Virus record (IMG/VR): IMGVR_UViG_3300018465_000001
Coordinates: 1 to 59,149 of that record
DNA length: 59,149 nt
Direction: 5' to 3' (one strand)
From: a virus
Shown here: positions 47,484-55,100 of the stretch, piece after piece
Layout: each line of letters starts with the position of its first letter
Numbering within the stretch: position 1 is the first letter of the stretch
Program-made: the position numbers and the translations under genes
The notes under the pieces: model-generated
The model's database searches: none
Seen by the model: only the letters and a program-made list of their open reading frames with translations
Told to the model about the DNA's origin: nothing

Positions 47484-47878
47484 CACGGGCCGACCCACTG
47501 CATGCGGATCGAGCTGATGCGGTCGTTCCACCAGGTGTTCGTCGTGCTGAAGGAACGGATGTCGCCCCGGCCCACCGACATCGACGCACCCGAACAGTTC
47601 GAGTGCTCGTAGACGTGGAGGATGTACTCGCTCGTGGAGTTGAAGACCGTGCTGGCCTTGTCGTTGAAGCTGTCCGGAGACATGTCCCGGCAGTTGATGA
47701 TCTGGCCCGGGTACTGCCTCCACACCGTGCCGGTGAAGTTGCCGTGCTGGTGGAAGCACACAGTGTTCTCGTAGGCCGCGCAATCGCTGTAAGCGGCCTG
47801 GGCCGGGGAGGTGACGGCCAGGCCGCCGATCGCCCCCATCAGGATGGTGATGGCCACCATCAGGAACCTCTTGAACAT
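47480..47878 (-). CDS. Secreted I36-like (SMPI) protein, copy 1
   Basis: 132 residues. Signal peptide MFKRFLMVAITILMGAIGG...SPAQAA, then DCAAYENTVCFHQHGNFTGTVWRQYPGQIINC. Same fold as copy 2, distinct sequence. AAGAAGG ribosome site. Possibly protects lysing or infected cells from proteases. Confidence 0.75.
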   Translation of the reverse strand: MFKRFLMVAITILMGAIGGLAVTSPAQAAYSDCAAYENTVCFHQHGNFTGTVWRQYPGQIINCRDMSPDSFNDKASTVFNSTSEYILHVYEHSNCSGASMSVGRGDIRSFSTTNTWWNDRISSIRMQWVGPW

Positions 47879-47912
47879 GGTCACCCTTCTTGTTGACGGC
47901 CGGGGGCCCTCG

Positions 47913-48182
47913 TCAGTCGTCCCCCGGGAACTTCGCCACGATGGTCCCACGTAACGCCTTGACCCACTGCATCGTGATGGCCAGCGTTGGCATGGTCTGG
48001 TCGTTGCTCTCCAGTTTGGCCACGTAGTCACGCGACCTGCCCATGCGCTCGGAGAGCTGAACCTGGGTCAGGCCCAGTCTCTTACGGCGCTCGATCAGCC
48101 GGTTGCGCAAGGCCTCCCAATCGGTCAGGGTCCAGATCGGAACCTGGTGCCGGGGCCGGACGTTCGGCTCAATCGCGGTCAT
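47913..48182 (-). CDS. XRE-family helix-turn-helix regulator
   Basis: 89 residues. RLIERRKRLGLTQVQLSERMGRSRDYVAKLESNDQTMPTLAI is an HTH_XRE core. C terminus is a small dimer-type helix. Member of the I36 operon, candidate to bind the phage operators or to control this operon. GGAAGGA before ATG 48182. Confidence 0.85.
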   Translation of the reverse strand: MTAIEPNVRPRHQVPIWTLTDWEALRNRLIERRKRLGLTQVQLSERMGRSRDYVAKLESNDQTMPTLAITMQWVKALRGTIVAKFPGDD

Positions 48183-48292
48183 GATTCCTTCCGGCCCAGG
48201 TTGGCCAGCCACGCGGCCGCGTAGACCAGCCAGACCAGGAGAACGGTCGGGGTGGTCTTCTTGGAGCACCCATCGCGGTAGTCGTCGCTCAT
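48179..48292 (-). CDS. 37-residue membrane peptide
   Basis: MSDDYRDGCSKKTTP then TVLLVWLVYAAAWLANLG; one transmembrane helix. ATGA overlaps at both ends with the regulator and 48289-48681. Confidence 0.55.
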   Translation of the reverse strand: MSDDYRDGCSKKTTPTVLLVWLVYAAAWLANLGRKES

Positions 48293-48681
48293 CGCCTCTT
48301 GTCCTCCTCGGGCTCGGTGGGGATCGGGAACTCCAGCAGCCCCAGTTTCCGGGCCGCGTCGTTGATCATGTTGCGGACGTCGACGACGTCGAACGTGCGC
48401 CAGCACTCTTCACCGGCGTTCTCGTTCCTGTGGTCGTTGGCGTAGTGGTTCTCCCGGGATCCCCGGATCCAGTCGTCCAGCACGGCGCGCATGACAGCCA
48501 GCGCCTGGCGCTTGTCGGCCGCGACCTCCAAGCTCTTGGGCAAACGGGGAGTGCCGACCGTTGTCCGGCTCCCATCCATCCGCCGAACCGTCACCGGCTC
48601 CTCCGGGATGTCCCGGACCGGGAGGCGGTCGCGGATCTCCTCCAGGAGACCCTTGATCGCCTTGTACTGGCTGGTGATCAC
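48289..48681 (-). CDS. Protein of unknown function, operon leader gene
   Basis: 130 residues; helical ITSQYKAIKGLLEEIRDRL and RQALAVMRAVLDDW. GTG 48681 overlaps the leader-peptide stop and has GGGGGA upstream. Confidence 0.55.
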   Translation of the reverse strand: MITSQYKAIKGLLEEIRDRLPVRDIPEEPVTVRRMDGSRTTVGTPRLPKSLEVAADKRQALAVMRAVLDDWIRGSRENHYANDHRNENAGEECWRTFDVVDVRNMINDAARKLGLLEFPIPTEPEEDKRR

Positions 48682-48716
48682 GACGGATCCCCCGCTTCCC
48701 AATCTCTCTCGGTCAT
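48678..48716 (-). CDS. 12-residue leaderless upstream ORF
   Basis: ATG 48716 lies at the predicted start of the mRNA, encodes MTERDWEAGDPS, and its TGA overlaps GTG 48681; likely couples translation. Confidence 0.45.
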   Translation of the reverse strand: MTERDWEAGDPS

Positions 48717-48723
48717 GACGACA

Positions 48724-48752
48724 ACCTTACCGCCTAGACTGCAAGGTGTCAA
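48724..48752 (-). promoter_or_regulatory. Promoter, TTGACA-17-TAAGGT
   Basis: TTGACA 48752-48747, TAAGGT 48729-48724; spacer block shared with 5029-5058. Operator 48756-48771 is 3 bp upstream. Confidence 0.75.
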
Positions 48753-48755
48753 ACT

Positions 48756-48771
48756 TGACAATCGAGTGTCA
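48756..48771. promoter_or_regulatory. Operator containing a stop codon (TGACAATCGAGTGTCA)
   Basis: Supplies TGA of terminase large subunit; next to promoter 48724. Confidence 0.65.
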
Positions 48772-50238
48772 GCGCCGGGCCGGGCTCAGGTTGGTGCTGG
48801 GCATCGTGCCCTGGGGGAGGACGAACGATCCGCCACCCGAACGGTCCGCCCAGAGCGACATGGCCACCGCGTCGCCACGGTCGGGGCTGCGTCCCAGCCT
48901 CTCCATCACCTTGTCCTTCGGCTCCACCTGGATCTTCGGCGGGACCCCGGTGGTGATCGTCCACTTCGGTGTAGTCAAGTCCGAGATCATCAGGTCGTCC
49001 GGGGGGAGCATGAGCGTCGGTTCGTAGGCAGGGTCCAGCAGCTCCCGGAGGTGGTAGTACGCCGCGCTCCGGACGTTGGTGAACCCGTACTTGCCGGACC
49101 GGTCCCGGACCACGGCCTTACCGGCGCCGACGTACGCGACCGCCTTCAGCCCCAGCTCACGTGCCCGGTCGTAGACTCCGGCGCCCACCCCGATCACGTC
49201 GATGATCGGCCGCTCGTCCAGGCCCTGGAGCATGGACACGGTGGACATCGTGTCCCGGCGCCGGTGTCCCTCCAGCCAGAGCGCCGGGCCGTCCCTGTGG
49301 GCGAGAACCGACTCGTCCCCACCACGGCCCACGTCCACGCCCACCCAGAGCGGACCGCCCTGATCCGGCCGACCCGCCTGGTCCCAGACGTGCCACCGCT
49401 CGATGGCCGCCTCCAGCCAGGACAACGGGATCACCGCGTCCTCGTCACCGGCGTGGAACTGGCCCAGCACACGGTTGTGGTAGACCGCGCTGTCCTCTCC
49501 CCACTGGCGGGCCCGCTGTTCCGCCCAGGCCCGGGAGATCCGTCCAGCCTGGATCGCCTCCTCCAGGGTCACCGAGCGGGTCCACCAGTCCTCGTATCCG
49601 GGAGCGCGCCGGTGGATGTCGTAGAACCGCCCCGACGGGGCGCCGGGGGTGCTCATGGCGAACGCGTACGCGTTGTCGGCGGTGTCGGGACCGGCGTTCG
49701 AGAACGCACCCTCGATGGAGTCCCAGGTGGCCGGAGGGACGATCTTGGCCTCGTCCAGGAGGTACAGCAGCTCCTCGGCATGCGCGCCCTCGATGCGCTC
49801 CGGCTGGTTCGACGCGACCGCCGTGGCCGCGCCGTGGTTGAGCTTGAGCCGCAGATCCAGCAGCTCGGTCCGGGGGTTGTACGGCGCCCGGCCCAGGGTT
49901 TCGAAGTCGATCCGGCCCGCCCACTTGTGGATCTCGGGCCAGAGGTAGACCTCGAGATGACGCCACGCGCTGGCGGTCGTAATGATCTTCCACTCCCGGC
50001 CCATCAGGTCCCGGGTGGTGGCGAACCAGTTGACCAGTACGGCGCCCGAGAACGACTTGCCCAGACCGTGCGGCCCCTTGACGGCCACCTTGCGCTCCCG
50101 GGGGACGGCGTCCAGGATCTCGCCCTGGTATCCGGCCAGCCGGACGTTGAGGCAGTCCCGGGCCCAGGCCACCGGGGAGTCCTTCCACCGGTCGAGCCGG
50201 GTCCGGCTCATCACCTTGGATGCCAGGTCGATCCTCAT
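48769..50238 (-). CDS. Terminase large subunit
   Basis: 489 residues. Walker A GPHGLGKS (55-62), Walker B LLYLLDEAK (about 157-165), nuclease VGVDVGRGGDE (299-309). Motor/nuclease for DNA packaging. ATG 50238 has GGGGAGG upstream. Confidence 0.9.
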   Translation of the reverse strand: MRIDLASKVMSRTRLDRWKDSPVAWARDCLNVRLAGYQGEILDAVPRERKVAVKGPHGLGKSFSGAVLVNWFATTRDLMGREWKIITTASAWRHLEVYLWPEIHKWAGRIDFETLGRAPYNPRTELLDLRLKLNHGAATAVASNQPERIEGAHAEELLYLLDEAKIVPPATWDSIEGAFSNAGPDTADNAYAFAMSTPGAPSGRFYDIHRRAPGYEDWWTRSVTLEEAIQAGRISRAWAEQRARQWGEDSAVYHNRVLGQFHAGDEDAVIPLSWLEAAIERWHVWDQAGRPDQGGPLWVGVDVGRGGDESVLAHRDGPALWLEGHRRRDTMSTVSMLQGLDERPIIDVIGVGAGVYDRARELGLKAVAYVGAGKAVVRDRSGKYGFTNVRSAAYYHLRELLDPAYEPTLMLPPDDLMISDLTTPKWTITTGVPPKIQVEPKDKVMERLGRSPDRGDAVAMSLWADRSGGGSFVLPQGTMPSTNLSPARR

Positions 50239-50510
50239 CGGTACGTCCTCCCCATGATCCGCGCGAACTCGGCCACGCGGGCCTTGGCCTCCTCGCGCGC
50301 CTGCTGCTGGTACCGGCGGTTGGCGCTCTTGCGCCCGGCCCGGTTCACCGGTTCGAGTGCGGGGGCAGGGGGTTGTCCCTTGGTCTCCCGCTTCACGGCG
50401 CGGCGGGCCGCGCTGTCGGCCGCCTTGACCGACCGGCCCGGCCGCCAGTGGTGGCACCCGGTGTCCGCCGGGATGAGCGTGCGGCACGCACCGCACGGCC
50501 GCATCCTCAC
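50235..50510 (-). CDS. Small zinc-knuckle protein between terminase subunits
   Basis: 91 residues. MRPCGACRTLIPADTGCHHW then a basic helical tail. GTGA/ATGA overlaps both sides, so probably co-expressed with terminase; possible DNA-binding helper. Confidence 0.65.
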   Translation of the reverse strand: MRMRPCGACRTLIPADTGCHHWRPGRSVKAADSAARRAVKRETKGQPPAPALEPVNRAGRKSANRRYQQQAREEAKARVAEFARIMGRTYR

Positions 50511-51220
50511 GGCTTGCCGTCGGTGATCGCGGCCATGCCCTCCATGTCGATCGACCCGAGGTGCGCCTGGAGAAGCGCCGGGACCATGGCCTGCTGGTCC
50601 TCGGTGAGACCGAGAGCGTCCAGCATCACGGCGATGCGACCGGCGACGATGTCTCCCCAGCGCTCCGCCAGGGAGGTCAGCCGGTCCGAGATCCCCATGT
50701 CGTGGGCGGTCTTGGCGTACTTGACCACCCGGTCCCGCTCGGCCGCCTCCAGGACGACCAGGGCCCGGACCTCCTCGGTCTGGACGTAGGTGATGCCGTC
50801 CTTGCCACCCATCCCGTACCGGTGGCCGATCAGGCCGGAAGGGGCCGGAGCGTCGTCGTCCTGGTAGTCCCCAGCGGTGTCGCCCTCGGTCACGACCTGG
50901 CGTCGCAGCAGCTCGGCGTACATGCCCAGGCGGAGGTACGTCATCTGGAGCACGGCCAGCACGGCCGCTCCGGCGTCGATCGGGGTGCCACTGCCGTTGG
51001 GGTTGAACGCGGTGATGCGCGCTTCCCCCTGGGCCTTCTGGATCTCGGTTCGCACACCGGAGTGGTTCCGGCACTTGTCGGTCCCACGGACGGCCGCCTG
51101 GTGACACTGGCCCCGACCCTTGGTGCGCTGTTTGGTGCACTCCAGCCGGTTCCAGTGCTCGGGGCACGGCCGGGCGCCACCCGGGTTGTTCTCCGCCGTG
51201 AGCGGGACTTTGCGTGTCAT
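50507..51220 (-). CDS. Terminase small subunit
   Basis: 237 residues. N-terminal zinc-like Cys/His segment (CPEHWNRLECTKQRTKGRGQCHQ), helical middle, C terminal ALGLTEDQQAMVPALLQAHLGS. Adjacent to TerL. No Shine-Dalgarno; TACCAT is 6 nt before ATG 51220. Confidence 0.7.
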   Translation of the reverse strand: MTRKVPLTAENNPGGARPCPEHWNRLECTKQRTKGRGQCHQAAVRGTDKCRNHSGVRTEIQKAQGEARITAFNPNGSGTPIDAGAAVLAVLQMTYLRLGMYAELLRRQVVTEGDTAGDYQDDDAPAPSGLIGHRYGMGGKDGITYVQTEEVRALVVLEAAERDRVVKYAKTAHDMGISDRLTSLAERWGDIVAGRIAVMLDALGLTEDQQAMVPALLQAHLGSIDMEGMAAITDGKP

Positions 51221-51254
51221 GTCGTCATGGTATCTGGAACCAGGGGGACATCTC
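51218..51254 (-). promoter_or_regulatory. Leaderless-type promoter TACCAT-6-ATG
   Basis: TACCAT, GACGAC, ATG; GAGATGTCCCCC upstream as at 40524. Confidence 0.6.
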
Positions 51255-51279
51255 ACACCTGGTCGTCATGCCTGGAAAG

Positions 51280-51328
51280 CACTCAGCCCCAGCTCTCGGA
51301 CGGGGAGGTCAAGAGCCGGGGCTGAGTG
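51280..51328 (-). terminator. Terminator after metzincin gene
   Basis: CACTCAGCCCCGGCTCT/AGAGCTGGGGCTGAGTG, then CTTTCC. Confidence 0.85.
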
Positions 51329-51378
51329 AAAGCAGTAAGGGCAACGTCCCGGGAAACCCTCACCGCTAGGCCAGACTA

Positions 51379-52059
51379 CTACCTGGCGCGTAGGTATGCA
51401 CGCTGCGAAGTGGTCAGGCTCAGCCGCATCCGGTCCACGGTGGTCGCCATCAGGTTCCGGCCCCCGGCGTGATGCAGGCCGAACGTGTGGGCCAGTTCGT
51501 GGGACAGCAGGCGCTGGCGGTAGGTCGCCGAGCGGTACGGGCTTCTGGCCACCTTGGCCGTGTCGATGGTGATCGTGGTCCCCTTGGCCCAGCCGACGGT
51601 CCGGCCGGGCAGCTTGCCGCCGCGCACCGTAATGCACCGGTACGCCTTCCCCGAGCACCGGGGGACCAGGACCATGTTGCTGGCCGTGTAGCGGTCCAGC
51701 CACTCGGCCGCCGCGCCCACCCTCCACGCGGCCGGGGCCAGCCGGTCCACCACCTCGATCCGGCGCTGAGCGGCCGGGGTGACCTTGGGGGTCGGCGGGG
51801 TGGTCCAGTCGTAGACCAGTGGCGCCGGGGTCATCACGGGCGCGGCCGGAGCCGGGGTGCCGCACGAGCCCAGCGCGAGCGCGGTCACGCCCAGCGCGGC
51901 CAGGACGGTCTTCCACCCCGTGCGCTGGCGGGGCGCCCGGTGGCGGCCGCTCCGGAGACTGACCGAGATCCGGGTTCGTCCCGGTACCGCCCGGTGGCTA
52001 CGGATCCGCCTGGTGAGAACCTGTGTGTCCTCGTTGCTCCCCGTCTGAATGTTGCTCAC
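51379..52059 (-). CDS. Secreted metzincin-type zinc protease
   Basis: 226 residues. Basic N-terminal region, hydrophobic helix with LGSC (C66, possible lipobox), Pro-rich linker, catalytic HELAHTFGLHH (H187,E188,H191,H197) and Met-turn NLM (202-204). Own promoter and terminator. GTG 52059 with AAGGGA. Could cut extracellular or cell-surface proteins. Confidence 0.75.
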   Translation of the reverse strand: MSNIQTGSNEDTQVLTRRIRSHRAVPGRTRISVSLRSGRHRAPRQRTGWKTVLAALGVTALALGSCGTPAPAAPVMTPAPLVYDWTTPPTPKVTPAAQRRIEVVDRLAPAAWRVGAAAEWLDRYTASNMVLVPRCSGKAYRCITVRGGKLPGRTVGWAKGTTITIDTAKVARSPYRSATYRQRLLSHELAHTFGLHHAGGRNLMATTVDRMRLSLTTSQRAYLRAR

Positions 52060-52097
52060 AGCATGTCCCTTCTGGGTCAATCGGTTGGTTGAGCGGA

Positions 52098-52127
52098 ACC
52101 TTACAGTACTGACGTCCAAGTTGGCAA
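52098..52127 (-). promoter_or_regulatory. Promoter, TTGCCA-18-TAAGGT
   Basis: TTGCCA 52127-52122, TAAGGT 52103-52098, starting at the foot of the terminator. Confidence 0.65.
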
Positions 52128-52160
52128 GAGGCCCGGAAGGAGTTACCTCTCCGGGCCTCT
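52127..52160. terminator. Terminator of polymerase gene
   Basis: AGAGGCCCGG/CCGGGCCTCT arms. Confidence 0.85.
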
Positions 52161-52163
52161 GCC

Positions 52164-52179
52164 TGACACTTACGTGTCA
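52164..52179. promoter_or_regulatory. Operator containing a stop codon (TGACACTTACGTGTCA)
   Basis: Provides TGA of the polymerase, followed by the terminator. Confidence 0.7.
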
Positions 52180-55100
52180 TTTCTCGTAGCACTTGCTCCA
52201 GTCCGTGCCGGTCCGGCTCACATCCGCCAGGATGGGCACGCCGCGCCACTCGAACGACAGGGCCTCTACCACCGTGCGGCCGATCTCCTCGGCCCGGTCG
52301 GCCGGAACGCTCAGCACGATCTCGTCGTGGACCTGAGCACGAAGCATGGGGAGGATCTCCGCCGGGAGCCGAAGCAGGCCGGTCATCATGATGTCCCGGG
52401 CCGCGCCCTGGCCCATCAGCGCCGGGCCCTGGGTGTGGGCGCGCTGGGGATCGGGCCGCATCTTGCGGCCGAACCCGTTGTCCAGCAGAGCGCCGGACTC
52501 GGCCAGTGCACGGACCTCCTCGCGCCACTCCACCAGGCGGCCGAACCGCTCCCGCATCGACTGGTCGAACTGAGCCACCAGGCGCGGCTCGATGTCGTTC
52601 TCGGCCGAGATCCGGCGCAAGCTCTCCCCGTAGTTCCAGCCGTGACCAATCGCCTTGGCCTGCTCGCGGTACTCCTTACTACCGAACAGAGCGATAGCCA
52701 GTTCGGAGTGTGGGTCCTCGGACTTCAGCATCTCGATGTAGGCCTGGTCCTGGGACAGACCGGCCACGGCCCGCATGTCGACCTGACTGAGGTCGGCCGA
52801 GATCAGCACTTGACCCGGGTCGGGGAGGAGCACCGCGCGTTCCACGTGGCGGCCGCCGCGCTTGCCCATGACGGTCAGACCGGGCTCGGTCAGGCTCCAT
52901 CTCCCCGTGGCCTGGCGGAACGACACCCGGGGGTGGACCCGGCCGTCCGGCATGGTGTGGTTCTGGATCGTCTCGTAGACCGACCGGGCCGACACGATCC
53001 GGTAGACCGCCGTGCAGAGCTTGCGGAGGTCCGGAGACTTCTGGCCGTACTCCCGGCCGTAGAACCGCATCGCGTCCGCCGAGAGCTGGAGGTCCCCGGA
53101 CTTCGGCGTACGCCACAAGGCCTTGTCCGGAACCCCGAGGTCCGTCAGCGCCTTGCCGATCGCCTCCTTGCCCGCCTTGGTCGCCAGCGGGCTCTTGTAC
53201 GCCGTGCCCTTGCCGTCCGCCAACGGCACCCCGAACCGGGCGGCCAGGTAGGCCAGGGCCTTCTCCTTGGTCTGCTGGATCTCCGTCACCCGCTCGGCCA
53301 GCAGCTTCTCGTCCACCCGGAACCCGTTGTGCGTGATCTGGGCGGCGATGGCGGCCACCCGGTGTTCCCGCTTCACGTACTCCGGCACGACGCCGTCCAG
53401 CTCGATCATCAACCGGGCGTGGAGCAACCGGCTCAGCTCCACGTCCCGGTTCATGTAGTCGATGAACAGGGCGGCATCGGCCGCGCGCTCGGTGCTCGGA
53501 TCGTTGACGTCGATAGGGATCTGGTCCCACCCGCCGTACTTCTTCTCCAGGCCGTGGCTGACGTCGGTCAGCTTCTCGCCCAGGCGGTACTTGGCGGCCA
53601 GCGTGCCCAGGTCGTACTTGCGGGCCGCGTCCACGCCCTTGTCCCGGGCCATCGGTGGGTCCAGGTACCGGGCGCCGATCAGGGCATCGAACACCCGACC
53701 GTCGGCCACCATCCGATGGACCTCGTCCATCGTCATGGCGCCGGACCGGACCAGGGCGGGGATGTCGAACGCCATGATGTTGTGGCCGGTGACCGTCCGA
53801 CCCCGCTTGATCTCGTGAGCCACGTACTGGGCCACGCGCTTGGTCGTGTGGGCATCCACGTCCTGGTCATCGCGCGCGGTCGCTCCGATCCGGACGTACG
53901 TCTCCGGGTCGGCCCGGTAGAGGTCACCGGCATCGCCGGTCTCCAGGTCGAACGTCACCACGCTGGGAACGTCAGGAAGCGCCCGGAAGTGGCCATCCGA
54001 TGTGTCCTCGTCCGGATCGATCTGGATCGGGCTCAACAGGCCGTGGCCTTCCTCAGTCGTGACCACGTTGACGGCCTCTACCTCGGGCTCGTGGCCGCAC
54101 ACGGTCGGGGCACAGTCAATCCACCCGGATACGTCAGGCCCACGGTCCACGCACACCCCGCCGTGGAGCGAGCAACCCAGCTTTCCGTCCCACTCGGTGT
54201 CCACCATTCCGGCCACCAGCGCCTCCAGTTCGTCCGTGATGCTCGGGGGCTGGTCGGTCTGTCCGCCGGTCAGGTCGGACTCGTCTGCGCCGCGTGCGTC
54301 CCCGTGCTCGTTGTACGGCGCCGGGTCCGGCTCAGGGATTGACACGTCAGTGTCATCCCACGGCGGGCTCTCCGGCTCGGGCTCCACCGGTGGCGCCGGG
54401 GGGAGGTCGTCGTCGGAGAACACCCGGTAGACGCTCACGTGGCCGTGGGCCGAACCGACGCGCTCCAGCCAGTGGTCCCCATACCTCCGGCCCCGGATGC
54501 GGCCGTACGCCTCCCCCAGAGCCTTGCCGTAGGTCTTTTCGCTCGGGTCGTCCAACTTGGGCGGGGCGAGGAAGGAGGCCGGATCGGTGAGGGCCTTCTC
54601 CCGGACCTGTGCGGTCTTGAAGGGACGATCGGCGAACTGGTCCCGCAGCCAGCCCAGGTGGCCGATCCAGTACTGGGAGTCGAAATCGGACTCGGAGCGC
54701 CAGACCTTGAGGTTGCCCAGGAAGTCGGCCATCCCGGCCGTTTCCACGATGCCGCCCACCATCCGTTCCCAGACCTCGAACGAGCCGAAGCTGACCCCCC
54801 GCTTCGGGTACGGGGCACCGGCGGCGTACCAGGCCCGGACCAGGGTGAGGATCGCGGTCAGCAGCTCCTTGCGGTGCTTGCGGGTCCAGCTCAGCAGATC
54901 GAGGCCGGACTGGCCGGGGTGCCGGAACGAACTGGCCGCCCGGTCCTGGGGGTTGGCGTACCGGGGCCGAAGTGCGATCCGGTAGACCCGGCGTGTGATG
55001 TCGCCCTTGACCTGGACGTTGTTGCCGAGGGACATCCAGGTCACCCGGTTGGGGAAGTGGGCCATGGTGCTCACGCCCAGGATCCGGTCCTGCCAGGTCT

